NCBI GenBank assembly: GCA_948567375.1
Contig: OX419761.1
Span: 10,764,243 to 10,828,242, forward strand
Origin: Lunularia cruciata
Taxonomy: Eukaryota; Streptophyta; Marchantiopsida; Lunulariales; Lunulariaceae
Direction of reading: 5' to 3'
Length of the DNA: 64,000 nucleotides
In this document: piece by piece, positions 22,756 to 34,689 of the stretch
Numbering within the stretch: position 1 is the first letter of the stretch
How the letters are laid out: each line of letters begins with the position of its first letter
The notes under the pieces: generated by a model
What the model saw: only the letters and a program-made list of their open reading frames with translations
What the model was told of the DNA's origin: nothing
The model's database searches: none
Program-made: the position numbers and the translations under genes

Positions 22756-24116
22756 TTCGAAAGCCAGGGCTGTGCTCACTTAGCACTGAGCACTGGAGCT
22801 AGCCGGAAGCGTTGTGGAAGTATCCTTACCCGTCCTGCCCACCTTTATACAGAACTGATTCGGGTGGTTTCATCGTGCCCTGGGGCTGTAGAATGTGACG
22901 TATGCTACTGAATGCATCATTGTTTTTGAAAATGTGTGCAACTCTCCAACACCAGTGCTGTATTACCCTGCAGCCTCTACTATTGTGTCGAAGGCTGAAC
23001 TGAATAAGGTATGTATGTCCTTCTGCTCCATGTACTGTCGTGATTGTTTGCCTTCACTTGCAAGGACCTGATGATCCCTACTCAGAGGCAGAGCCTCTAT
23101 TAGTTAACGAGGTATTTGTATTCCTCGATATTTCACGAAGTATGTAAAGAGGTGCTGAACCGGCAAAATAGTTCTGCCCAATATCCAGAGCCTGCTCAGC
23201 GGCCGGTACCGATTAGTCTCATCTGTCACTTACAAAGACCTTCAAAAGCGTTGATGAGCACTGTATAGATTTGAGATGAGTTTAGATTTCTCTAACTTTT
23301 CTAGGAGAATCTTGGTGGCCCTGAATCCCTTTTTGCTGTGCTGATTAGCCTATACAGCCAATCGCACCCTGGGCAATACTCTCGAAACAAACGTTTTGCT
23401 AAGTACGTATGTCTTATGTTTCCAAGAAGCTCACGACCTCGTAAAGCCACACAAGAATTGTAGACTTTTTCTTCCAGTCATAAAAGATAGATAAAGAGAA
23501 ACCAATGATGACGAGGGGAAGTGTAAGACAGTTAGTGCAGGCAGCTTACGAACTATACTCAGAAGGTCGAACTTGGAATATGATTCAACAAACTTACTGA
23601 TACCGGATTTAGAGTAGCTGTAAAATTGGACGTCCAGTCTTATCTACAATTTACTTGTCAAAATTCTTGACAGCTGACACCAGAGGCAGGAGCGGACCTA
23701 AGTCCTTTGCAGTGGTGAAATTGTGTACATCAGATATTGCTTGGGAAGAAGGGTTCATGAGTTCAAAGTTTGGATGCTAACAACCCATGCTCGCTGTCCA
23801 TGTTCGAGCGACCTCTGTCTTCTCTTTCTAAACCGTTCCAGATTCCTGGTGGGGGGACTCAGATAGACTCAGCCGGTAGATTCTTTAGTTGCAGCATTCT
23901 GAGAAGATAAGGGGAACGTGATGTCGAGTATGGTCACAGGAGTGAAACTGCTTGTACTAAGTGTGCAACAAAATCGTGCCAGACGAAAGTTATGCTGAAC
24001 CACGTTCTTCCGGAGGGTTCACGAGACCACTGAGTTGAACTTTGTAGCCCGTTTTTATGACTAGAAAGCTCACATTTGGGAATTCTGTCATACAGAAAAC
24101 TCCGGTAGTCATGAGA

Positions 24117-24590
24117 TGTGCCAATGTGTTGGATCTCCGATTTCAAACCTGAATCTTGGTTCTAGTACAGGGAGTTCCAAGACGAAGATCATCAGATCCA
24201 CCAAATGCAAGCATTTGGATCCGCGATTCAAAACTGAATCTTTGTAGTAGTACAGAGAATTTCGAAGCGAAAGGTATAAGCTTTGCCAAATGCAAGTTAT
24301 TAGATCTCCGATCATTTGGGGCTTAGCCTCACTTCACCTCCTATGTCTTTTCCTTGTACGGCTCGATGGGGTCTTTCCATCCTTCTGGTTATCACACGCG
24401 GGCGCCTTCTTTCGGTCTCCGACTCCAAAGCTGGATCTTTTGTAGGAACGCGAATAGTTACGCAGCGACTGTCACCAGATCTGCCAAATGTTTGAATCTC
24501 CGGGTTAAGCGGAATTTTTGAATTAGTGCAGAGAATTTCGGAGGTCATCAGAGGGCCGATCGAAAATGTCTCAATGTCCGTATCTGCAGT
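24117..24590. repeat. Tandem repeat of about 86 bp, four diverged units
   Basis: Units start at GCCAA(A)TG.. near 24119, 24206, 24292 and 24488. They share ATCTCCG, AATCTT..GTA, TACAGAGAATTTC and CATCAGATC blocks. The third unit is interrupted by a LINE fragment. Confidence 0.7.
24312..24413 (+). mobile_element. 5'-truncated LINE 3' fragment inside the tandem repeat
   Basis: GGGGCTTAGCC..CTTGTACGGCTCGATGGGGTC..CCATCC..CGCGGGCGCC matches the 3' untranslated end of the LINE copies at 49201-49340. The flanks GATCTCCGA (24303-24311) and GGTCTCCGA (24414-24422) are both the interrupted unit's sequence and make a 9-bp target duplication with one difference. Confidence 0.72.
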
Positions 24591-24599
24591 CTCGACATA

Positions 24600-26000
24600 G
24601 ATAAAGTGGACCTGGATTTGAAGATGCTCCACTTTTCGAGGTCTTTAGGGTTCGAGCAGTGTTGCCAATGGTGATGTTTTGCCAAGTTAACGGTATCTGA
24701 GCTTTGCTTTTACATTGACGTTGCGGACCTATAGTGGTCGTATGGTTACGTTTTTCCTTAAACTCAGATGCCAGCAGAAAGAATGCACCCGACGTTTCAG
24801 CTTGAATGCATTCGGTTGTTTCACTGTCCGCTGACAGCAGAGTGAATGCATTCGAACTTTTCAGCTTGAGTGCATTCTGTTGTTTGACAAGCGCTCGAGC
24901 AATCTACAGGCGGTGCAAGGTTTGTTCTGTCGAAAGTGTCAAAGTTGTGCTCTATTGATGATTCTTTTGTCCAAACATAATGTTCTGAGCAGGAATCAAT
25001 GTGATCATCAACAGAACACAACTCAGACACACGCGACAGTAGACAATTTCGATAAATTCATCGCACGGGCTTACTCTCCAAACACTACTATGTGTTGCCT
25101 CCACGTGTGTATACTCGCTAAGCTTACAGAAACTGTAAGACCTAATCTGAGTGCTCTACCGCGGCTACTCACTATGTGTCCGTGAGCAATATTATCGATA
25201 CGGTACTGGCCTTATCTTCCTCCGATCCTGCTGCCAGAAACTGAAAGCTAATTATAGTGCTGTGCTGCCGCCTGAACACTTTGTCCTTAGTATAGATGGA
25301 CTGTACTGAACAGTGGTAAAGCACAAACAAAGGTGTTATCTTGTGGTTAAAAGTTTCAAGTGCATTCATAAGAGCTGAAAACTTTGCTCCAGTTGTTGGG
25401 ACTGCTTTGCATCTCCAATGAAGTCGTGCGATCAGCGGCCTGCGTCCAAAAGAGTGAGGTTCGATGGATTTTATTCCGATAGATTGTTTCTAGTACCTCT
25501 CTTCTGAGAGATTCCGAAAGATTGGCCACCTTGGTACAAGATTACAGGTGATTCCGCGTCGTCATGAAGAGTTACCCACCTTTTCCCGCACAGCTTGAAC
25601 TGTAAGACTACATTGTCGAAGTTAAGAAACGCTTGAGTTGGATTAACCTGCATTTGGTTGAACAAAGAGATTTAGTTTGGCTGAAGAATGAAGATTTCAT
25701 TCTTGCTTTCGAAACTCTCGAGAAATTTGACCTGACATGTTTTCAGTTTTGCCGGAAGATTACGGATAACCTCTGTACCTAGCCTTTACAAATCGATTTG
25801 CGATAAACGATGTTGTCTGATGCTCAAGGCATCACGATCTGGATCTACGAGAACAGACGGGCTCGATCAAATCGATCTATACGGGGTTGTATAGATCGAT
25901 TTGTAACCTTTAGATTCCTAACCCTTCTCGAGACCTTCTGAAATCTACCTCGAGCTTCCTCCGGCCCCGCAGTTGAGTGAATCTATTGGGCGATCATGTA
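24600..26000. other. Low-copy region, no gene recognised
   Basis: It has short frames only. A GAATGCA(C/T)-TTCAGCTTGA motif is repeated near 24785, 24845 and 24868. A hairpin lies at 25868. Confidence 0.4.
25868..25903. repeat. Perfect 15-bp inverted repeat with 6-nt loop
   Basis: CAAATCGATCTATAC (25868-25882), loop GGGGTT, GTATAGATCGATTTG (25889-25903). A related palindrome CAAATCGATTTG lies near 25788. Confidence 0.92.
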
Positions 26001-26789
26001 GGTAGTTTTAGATGGATTTAACTTAAGTCAGTAACTTGGATTAGTAACTTAGATTAACAATTCTGTATATTTTAAGTGATTAACCTTGTGTTTAGAGGTA
26101 TAGTGTAGCTAGTTGTAGTCACAATTGATCAATGAACTATGAATGTGAAAATTTTAGCTCTTGCAGGAACTCTCATGGAGGAAAGATAAAGATCACAAAA
26201 AGCAAAAAGACTAATCTACTCAAAACCCAAAAAAAGAGATGAGAAAGATCAATGAAATCAAGACAAATAAGAAATAGGTTAGAGGAGGCAAGATCAGTCA
26301 AAGCGCAGAGGGTGAATAATCACTAGCAATATCATCCGTTCGTACGAAAGTAACATTAACTAAGTAGACGAGTTAAATAAATCTTTTTTAAATGAAAATG
26401 CTCCAAGGAAGTGAATACGGTTCTGCAATGTTCTATGTATTATTTGTCAAATAATTATCAACAATTTAATTATTATTTCTAATATTTTTTAGTGTTCTTT
26501 AAATATGCGCATTACCTTTTGAAAGAGTATGGGCTCTTCTTACTTTAAGTTGCAGTAGGTCCATGGTCTCTCAAGGTAGGCAACAATAAGATACTAGTGA
26601 TTCTACTTGATTACAACAATATAATATCGTGGATCTGGCTAGAGAATATAATAAAGCAACATATGCCATACATCATCTTTAGAGAATCTTCCTATACAAA
26701 ACTCATAATTGCATGGCTGAGGTACCATTGGAAAGCTATTCACGATACAAACAATGGGAGAGAAGATAAATCTTTTTGCTTTGAGGGGA

Positions 26790-27015
26790 AATCTTTTCAT
26801 TTTTTATGCCTAATTCTTCATTTTGGGCCATTGAAATTGGTTCTAAATTTTTCAAGGTGTTTTTAACTCATACCCTATTAGTGGAAATACTCTTTTTTTG
26901 GCACCTCTATTTGATCTGCTTAGTCTATCATATATATCATCCTTCTAGATATTACCAAGCCAATTTCTATCTTTAGATAATATGTCTAGCTATTGGTATT
27001 ACACCTAATTGGATC
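26790..27015 (+). repeat. Copy of the fold-back repeat family
   Basis: Blocks TTCATTTTGGGCCATTGAAATT, CCCTATTAGTGGAAATACTC, CACCTCTATTTGATCTGCTTA and ATATGTCTAGCTATTGGTATTAC follow in the same order as in the arms at 29615-30240. Confidence 0.7.
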
Positions 27016-27190
27016 TCCTAAGAATCATAAACTATTATGGATATCACTTAATTAAGATCATAATCTTGTCTTATCCTAACACGTGTAGGTTGATTAGAAG
27101 CCTTACATGTGCTAGGGAAGATGCTAGGTCTTCCTCCTAATCTAATTTGAAACTACACCCTCTAAAAGCCTATACAACTTCAATTGCACT

Positions 27191-27654
27191 TGTAACAATA
27201 TGGAGTTTAGCGACAAAGTTAGTCAAGGCTATATGGAGTAGAAATAGGCCAAACTAGCCTAAAATATTAAAGAGGTATACAGGAAACTACTTGATATCTT
27301 CCAAGTATTGAGTAAAGTGCATGCCAAATGGTGATTTATAGGAGTAAGCTTCTAGAGAAACTTCCCGACTAGCTTAGCTTGCGCCCCAAGTAGATAGCTT
27401 CTAGAAGCTTCCAATTAGCTTACCTTGCACATTTCTGGAAGAAAGTTTCTTGAGAAGCTTCTCTGATAACTTGGCTTACATTCCAAGAAAGCGGCTTAAG
27501 GAAATTTCTCAAGAAGCTTCTCAAGAGTTTTGTATGATCCCTATAAATACCAAAGCCAAACCTCATGCTAAGCATTCAAAATTTTACACATAATTAAGTG
27601 TCCCAATGTGATCTTCTATTCTACTATTTCTGTCCTCTGTCTTGGTCTTTTACA
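27191..27654 (+). mobile_element. Solo LTR of the chromovirus family
   Basis: It starts TGTAACAATATGGAGTTTAG and ends TCTTTTACA with no internal domains on either side. The flanks GCACT (27186-27190) and ACACT (27655-27659) are a 5-bp target duplication with one difference, as expected after LTR-LTR recombination. It keeps TTCtaGAAgcTTC at 27409-27421 and a TATAAATA box at 27542-27549. Confidence 0.9.
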
Positions 27655-27946
27655 ACACTCTTCTTGAAGTATTTACAATTCCAAGTGCTAATGCTAATGC
27701 ATTACTTTGAAGTTTTACTACCATGAATGCTTACTTAATTGAAAAGTTCTATACAACTCAAAATTTATTTGTCTTGAACTACTTACAATTTTGAGTGCAT
27801 TCTAGTAAGAGTAGTATCTATGCCTAAGAAAAGCGTTGGCTTACTTTAGCACAATTGTCCTTCCTTTGGAAAGGGAAAGTATCATTGATCAAGCGCTTGG
27901 TTGAGAAGAATTACCTTTGCCTTTGATTTCCTTAAAGGAGTTGTTG

Positions 27947-28020
27947 GTCTATGCTTTCTACCTTGCAATTTCTAGTACGTATGTCTCATATGTGGTCTAT
28001 GCTTTCTACCTTGCAATTTG
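27947..28020. repeat. Short tandem duplication of about 43 bp
   Basis: The stretch GGTCTATGCTTTCTACCTTG with CAATTT follows itself after TCTAGTACGTATGTCTCATAT. It is otherwise unremarkable. Confidence 0.85.
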
Positions 28021-28025
28021 AGTAT

Positions 28026-29131
28026 TCACTTAATTGAACTAACAAGTGATCCATCCTCTATTCCTTGTAAGCCTGGCCCTCCAATCTTTGTGCCTACAAC
28101 TTGAGCACATGTATTTTCATCTTGAGTCCTCTCGTTTTCCCTTCTTCTTATAACCTCCACACAAATAACTTTCTGGCTTCCTCCAACTATTGAAGGGTTT
28201 TTTGCTTTTCCACTCCAATCATTGGGTCCAAGTATTCCACTCCTCTTGCAATGCAACCTACATTTGGATACTTTTTTCTTGCTTCATTGACTCTTTCTCC
28301 AATTCTTCTTTCTCCAATTCTTCAGCCATGTGTTCTAGATGAAGTACCACCTCCTTTTGATATTTGTGCATCTATATGTCTAAGGTCACGACCTTGACAT
28401 TTGCACTCTCTAGCTCATTTTGAGTGCTCACCCATTCTTCATCCTTGCTGCATAATTGGCCTTCATAGTTGAATTGCCTTTGTTTTTGCTCCAGCTGGAG
28501 TGCTCTCAACTCTCTTTCTAGTTTCCAATGCTTGTCTTCTTTGTGATTTCTATTTGTTTCCATGGTGGCACTCCATATCTTTATTTCATAATCCTCTTCC
28601 ATCAAGGCATTTACCTTCTTAGCCTCTTCTTTGTATAGGCCTTTTGCTTTGGTTGCCTATTCCTTGACAAGATCCTCCATGGTCTTTCTAGTATACACTT
28701 GCCTATGCATATTGTGCACTAGTATTGTGAAGTCCACAATGTCAAGCCACTTGGCTTGGTATTGGGGTGGTAGGCTCTCCATCAATTGCAAGATACTCCT
28801 ATTGAGTGAACTACAAAGTGAAAATCTTCCTTGATTGCCACTCATGCTTTGAGGGAGTTGAGCCTTCCCTTATATTAGTCTACATTATTGGTGCAAGATC
28901 TTTCACATCTACCTCCATGTTCACTTCTTCTTCTTCTTCTTCGTCTTCTTCAATGTGGCATGTTACCTGATCTTCATCTACAAGTAGTAGTTTGTCTTCT
29001 TGTTGTATGTTGGGCAAAAATTCTTCATCCCTCAAGTACTTTTCCCCATGTACAAATGATTGCAAAGGGTGCAAAGTAGGTTGCACCTCCATCTTCCTCA
29101 ATATCATGGTGTAGTGTTTGGGCTTGCACAT
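28026..29131 (-). pseudogene. Unidentified coiled-coil protein gene remnant
   Basis: On the minus strand a nearly continuous reading runs from 28845 to about 28270. MSGNQGRFSL starts it, LPPQYQAKWLDIVDF follows, then one TAG stop at 28656, then EEAKKVNALMEEDYEIKIW, and a charged heptad-like stretch (KLERELRALQLEQKQRQF, QNELESANVKV) to a second stop, continuing HMAEELEKEELEKESM. The upstream frame 29131-28880 is separate and ends in a very acidic segment (IEEDEEEEEEVNMEVDV). I recognise no family. The composition resembles repeat-encoded gag-like or coiled-coil proteins, and the near-open state suggests a fairly young or selected sequence. Confidence 0.45.
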
Positions 29132-29239
29132 AGAACACGTGTGCCCAATTTATTGGTTCCTCCTAATATGTGTACTCAAAGAAAGCTGATTTGCTTAGTT
29201 AGGTAGGTAGTTTGCTTAGGTTTAAATTTTTCAAATTTT

Positions 29240-29335
29240 TGTAAAACACCGAGGACAAGAGAAGAGAGAAAACACAGATTTCACACTCCAACATTCGATG
29301 CTCCAAAGGAGCACCTTCTCTTTATTATATAGACA
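29240..29335. repeat. Direct-repeat partner of 31786-31895
   Basis: CCGAGGACAAGAGAA, then TTCACACTCCAA..GCTCCAAAGGAGCA here matches CCGAGGACAGGAGAA, then TTCACATTCAAAACTCCAA..GCCCCAAAGGAGCA at 31793-31882. The two could be the LTRs or ends of one element of about 2.6 kb, but I found no terminal TG/CA or internal domains to prove it. Confidence 0.45.
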
Positions 29336-29614
29336 AAGAGGATCTCCTCCAAGGAAGCTCCACCATAGGATTAGGCACACATATAGGTAACATGTCAGAA
29401 AGATCCACCATTGGATTACTTACTTGGATGGGTGACATGTTGGTCTAGGTCCTATCTGGTTGGTCAAACAAGTTGTGACAAGAGGGAATCTTTTAGGGAA
29501 TCTTATCGTGTGAATCTCAGAATCATGTGGGTAAGGGACCGTTAGAAAGCTCTCAATGAGACAAACCAAGGGGGAGGGAAGGCCAGCCAATTCTCCATTG
29601 GAGAGGGAATTTAT

Positions 29615-30240
29615 ACATTTTTGAGGGCTAATTCATCCGTTTAGGTCTCCAAATTTGCCTTCAAAGATTTTAGGTATTTTTTGGTTCTTACTCTATTAGT
29701 AGAAGTCCACTTTTGGTGATACCTCTTTCTGATCTGTTAAGTACATCATGTGTAACATCATTCCAAATGTTACAAAACCAATTCTCACCTTTAAATCATA
29801 TGTCTAGCTATTGGTTCTAAGGTTTCCAAGTCTATTTTGGTTTTTGCCCTATTAGTAGAAGTACTCTTTTGGTGATACTTCTATTTAATCTATTTTGAGC
29901 ATCATGTATAAAATTATTCTAGATGTTACCAAACCAAATTTCACATCTAGATCATATGGTTAGCTCTTGGTATTACAATTTGCCCCTACAATAGTTCTCT
30001 TGGATGGTGTAATAACATTAGCTATAAAAATTATCTACAAGTGGAAATTGGTTTGGTAATATCTTAAGGGATTTTATACACAATAATTTGTAAGTGGATT
30101 GGATAGAGGTGTCACCAAACAAAGACTTCCAATAATAGGGTACGGACCAACAACAAACTAAAAACTTAAGAACAAATTTTGGAGGCCAAAATGAATGAAT
30201 AAGGCCTCAAAAAATGAAGTTTATTTTCCGTAGGGTCCCG
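29615..30240. repeat. Fold-back (inverted repeat) element
   Basis: The left arm runs from about 29615 (TTTTTGAGGGCTAATTCATCCGT) through GTCTCCAAATTTG, CTCTATTAGTAGAAGTCCA and CATATGTCTAGCTATTGGT. Part of it is repeated at 29822-29980. The right arm 30030-30240 is its reverse complement (GGAGGCCAAAATGAATGAATAAGG..TCAAAAAATG). A short spacer near 29980-30030 separates the arms. No coding capacity is seen, so this is a non-autonomous fold-back type repeat. Confidence 0.65.
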
Positions 30241-30399
30241 TAGGGAAAAATAGATATTTTATTCTCTCTTCTCCTCCCCTCGATTTTTCACATTGACATC
30301 TTTCCAATGGTACCACTGCCACATTATTTTGAGCTTTCTACAAGAAGATTCCCAAAAGATTTCTTATAGTCAAACCTATTGACCAACCAGATGAGACCC

Positions 30400-30780
30400 A
30401 TGCTAACATGTCATCAACCTGTGGATCCAATATAAGGGTTAAGCTTGCAGACATGTCACCTATCTAGATATCTAATCTAACATGTCACCAGCCATGGATC
30501 CCATAGGTGCAGTAGGGCAGATTTCTCATATAGACTATATTGGGGCCTAGCCCCATTTTACCATTTTAGTCTCTCTTTTGTACGGCTTGATGTGGTCTTC
30601 CCATCCATTGTATTCTCTACACGATTGCCTTGTTACTTCCCATGGATCCAATCTAAGGGTTTAGCTTGCAGACATGTCACCTATCTATGTATCTAATCTA
30701 ACATGTCACCAACCCATGGATCCAATCTAAGGGTTTGGCTTGCAGACATGTCACTTGTCCATGTATCTATCTAATCTAAG
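30400..30780. repeat. Tandem repeat around a LINE insertion
   Basis: The block CATGGATCCAATCTAAGGGTTTAGCTTGCAG-ACATGTCACC recurs near 30420, 30640 and 30715, each followed by CTATCTA..TCTAATCTAA. The period is about 73 bp where uninterrupted. Confidence 0.75.
30502..30639 (+). mobile_element. 5'-truncated LINE 3' fragment with 10-bp target duplication
   Basis: It begins at TAGGTGCAGTAGGGCAGATT, equal to the last codons of the family (49165 onward), and ends CACGATTGCCTTGTTACTT. CCATGGATCC flanks it on both sides (30492-30501, 30640-30649). Removing one copy restores the surrounding tandem repeat. Confidence 0.82.
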
Positions 30781-31785
30781 GATGTGGCTCCTTTGGAAGG
30801 GATTTTCTCCACTATGTAATAAAGTCAAAGTGTTGCATTGGAGTATTCAGGAATTAAACCTTGTGTTTCTCTTGTATTTCTCTTGGGGTTTCTCTTATCC
30901 TCATAACATTATAATTGGGTCTTTGCAAATGGCCACCTTCCAATCCATTTTTCTTTGACCTCTTTTAATCAAAGGTGGCTTTGATCTCCTCTATCAACTC
31001 CTCATTGAAAAATTTGGTGTCCAAGGTCATAGCTCATGCCACCCCTATATTAGGGTGGAGTACTATGTGCTAATGTTCTTGTGTCCAATTAAAGTGATTT
31101 CCTCTATCCCTTTACTATCTTCTCTCTATCTGGCCCTTCATCTCATGAATCTTGGTGAAATCACTCAACTCCTAGTTCCAAATAAGAACCCCAAATGTTT
31201 TCTCTTGATATTCTTAGTCTAGCAATGTATAACCCATTTGTTCTTTGCAAGTACACACAAAATGGCCGACGGTATCTTCTTATAGCTTTTGAGAGAAAAT
31301 GCCATGTTGCCTATTTGAGGAAAAAGAGTGTGAGTGCTAAGACTGAACTACTCCAAGTGCTACCTAAATCTGAAGATTGAGTGCACTAAATGTCAATGAG
31401 ATGACTAGGGTATTCTACTCAATCAACTACAAATGCATGAGTGCTCTTTGAAAAGTGGAACAAGTTGATGTGCTCATGAATTTATGCTCAATTTCCCTAG
31501 TCACTGTTTGGTCTTTCAATGGTTGAGTGGCAGTTAGGCACTCATCCTCCATGCATGCAAAGCCCTCCATGGAGAGCGAGTTATCCTTACTTGCACCTGC
31601 TCCATTCTTGGTTAGATGTCACTCTTTCACATGTACATATTCTCCATTGATCACTTTCCCGCATGTTACATTTCTCACCAAATGATAACGGTCTTTTTTG
31701 AGTGTAGTGGACCTCGATGCCCATCCCCATGAGGCAACATATTCATGTCTTAGTATGGTCATCAGCTAAAAAGCCGTGTAGGGGT
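30781..31785. other. No gene recognised
   Basis: Short frames at 30740-30958 and 31195-31380 match nothing I know. Sequence style resembles neighbouring repeat DNA. Confidence 0.4.
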
Positions 31786-31899
31786 GTAATGTTCCGAGGA
31801 CAGGAGAACCCCCAAAAGAAAACCTAGAAAAAGAAGCACAAATCTTCACATTCAAAACTCCAATGCCCCAAAGGAGCAACTTGTCTCAAAACAAGAGAA

Positions 31900-34689
31900 T
31901 GTTAAGATTGATTTATTTGCTAACAAGCAAGCAAGTGAAAAGTCCCATGTGAAAACTATTCCCCAAAGAAAAAAGCAAGTGATTAAGACGGGCATGTGAT
32001 ATTGGTTTGTAACAAGTAAGTACATGCCTTTGGTGGAATGTATTTTCTAGAAGAAAAAAAAGTGATGAAGGTGTGCATGTAATATGTAATATTTTACATT
32101 ATAAAGATTGACTTTCCTAATATTGGAATTTTATCTTGTGATTTTGTGCTAAAAAAGAGAGTGTGCTTAGGACTGTCACTTTAATATACAAATCCAAGCA
32201 CAAGTACTTCTTTATAAAAAAGAGTTAGCAAATAATTGAAAAAATGAGAATGTGGATATGTAAGTTCTTTTATATCTAAAAATATCACAAATATATTAAA
32301 AATTTTTATTTAGTTCCAGTGAATATTGGTAGACGTATCTTTGGGAAGATATTCTATGTGATTAAAGTTAAATATGATCTCTAGTATCTAGACCTAGATG
32401 GTTCATCCCAGAAATAACTTCCAAGAAAGCTGTACTCTAGTGCTGAAAAAGGATAAAGGTAATTTTATATTATAATTTTATTTTATTTATAAAATAGATG
32501 CTATTATTTTTAAATCCTGAATTTGTTTACTTTTTACTCTAGTGTTTGCTAAATGGTGCTTTAGTTCATTATCATTATTATTTTATTATTTTATCATGAC
32601 ACTTTGAAATAAATTCATTTTAATTAGTTATAAAATTAATCTATTGGTTGCTCTTACATTTAATGAAATTTTTTCTGTAATTTAGAGTTTTTTATCCTCA
32701 CACTTCAGTAGGATATTGAAAAAAAAATCGTTGAAGAACTTGTAAATACTTGCTTGAAAAAAATTTAAACTATCAATTTTATCATTAGTCTAAGAGCTTT
32801 TTACTTTCTTAATGAAAAAATCGTAAGTGTAGTATAACTACTACAATAAAATAAAACTTTACACAAGGTAGTCTATGAATAATAATTTATGATCCTAAAA
32901 AAATGTCAATGAAACTAATTTTACATTATATCTCAAAATTTTCCATTTCCAATTTTCAACTGTCAAACAGTTTCAAACCTGTTGCTCAAGTATAAATAAG
33001 AGATGATCACCGGAAAATCTATGTATTGAACCTTGATTAAAATAAACAGGTATATGGATGAGCAGTTACGGTTATATCACGTGGGCTTTGGAATTAATTA
33101 CAACAACTATTTGATCCGAACGCAAACCAAAATTCCTGTTAGTTTCACAGAAGCTAACTTATGATATTTCCGGTGATATCCAAAGCGATCTTGTTACCTC
33201 CATATCTTATTCCTTGTAGTACTAAGATAACAAACTATAGACCTTAAAGTCACATTTACAAACATACTACGTCAATGTAACATTCAGTCCCAAGTTCTTT
33301 TTATTAAAACCTGGGACTAAATATTAAATTAGTGAAACATTGGACTTCAGTTGAGGAAGTCAGTAAATTAATAAAATCGAAATAGAATCAGAGAATTTTT
33401 AATTATTAATAGACTTAAATTTATTCTATAAATAATAAAGACTTATTAAATTTAATGAGAGAAGTTTGTAAACATGAGTGTCTCTTCTAGATTACTATCA
33501 TAGAAAAGTACCGGATTAGAGAATTTCGGTTCATCTTTTAGATTCCTCAAGACCTGAAGAACATAAGCAATTTTTTCATATATATTATTAACGGAAGACA
33601 AGGTCTACGGAGAGCATAATTTAGAGTAAATATATGTAAGATCTATGATCGCTTCAAATTTATGAAATTATAGTTTGAGATGGTAAATATAATAGTATTT
33701 AAATTGAAATTGAAATCAATTCCATTTTGATTTTTTTTATTCTCATGGAGATTCAACTACCTGAGTACACATGCGAGTACCTACTTAGGTTTCAAAAGAA
33801 ACCACCTTGCATCTAATTCTTTATCCAATTTTAATTTGATTGCTAGGTATTGCACAATAACACCTAGAAATTGATATTGTTTGAATTTCATTTTGCTATC
33901 CAATATTTTGCGATAGGTTTTCAAAAGAATGTTATATTGCGGTGGAGGTTTGCTGTTGCTGCCCAGTACACTTCTCTCGTTTAATTCAATGCTGCAATTA
34001 TATCTCTATTTTGTTTATCCCAGCATAAAACTAAACTAAACTGGAATTTACGTTTCTTTTCTAGATTATTGAGTGTTCTTACAAATTTTCTATTTGATAT
34101 AGTTATCTATGTTACATAAAATGATATCTCTTTCTAATATTCATCTCATCCATTAGTTAAACCTTTTTATGGATGAAAATTTCTAGTAACTATAATAGTG
34201 CTCACCAAACTAATATCCATTGATTTTTTAATCTCTATATATCAAGTAAAATTTGATCATTCAAAGTTCAAGATGAAGATCACAAAGCATTATAATCTAA
34301 ATTTAAATTCTTTAGAAAATTTCACCTATACTAAATTCTTAAGAAGTTCTAGTCTCATATAATACAATTTCACATTCACTGTGAGTCCCGTATAGTATCC
34401 AAGAATTAAATAATTTATCTTTTCTTTATTTTTGAATATTAACTTAATTAGAGATATTTGTAGCTTAGTTTTTATCATTAAACTTAACTAGCTTTACTGA
34501 CTCAAAACTCCCGCAGTACTACTTGTGGCTATTGTATTACACTATAAGATGAAGGACAGACATTTTAAAGTTAGAGGAACTAAATGAAAGGTCATACTCA
34601 TAGGAAAAGTGTACGATCAAAGGGAATGTGAAGATTTCAGTGAATATTCTTTCTTGTAATGAAAATCAGTTCCATTCAAGTTCTATTGG
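31900..34689. other. AT-rich region without recognisable genes
   Basis: There are many A/T runs and no open frame of note. It has old, homogenised-looking intergenic sequence; no terminal repeats or domains were found. Confidence 0.5.

Larger units (their letters stand above)
21345..24116. other. Low-copy region, no certain gene; exon-like stretches near 22960-23415
   Basis: It is less AT-rich than its surroundings and free of recognisable transposon domains. Three stretches look like spliced plant exons: one ending AAT AAG/GTATGT near 23009 (NSPTPVLYYPAASTIVSKAE), one from GCAAG/ near 23066 ending GAG/GTATTT at about 23111 (PDDPYSEAEPLLVNE), and one from TTTTCTAG/ near 23303 to GTACGT near 23403 (GGPESLFAVLISLYSQ). 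I cannot name the protein, and stops elsewhere suggest a decayed or partial gene. Confidence 0.3.
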
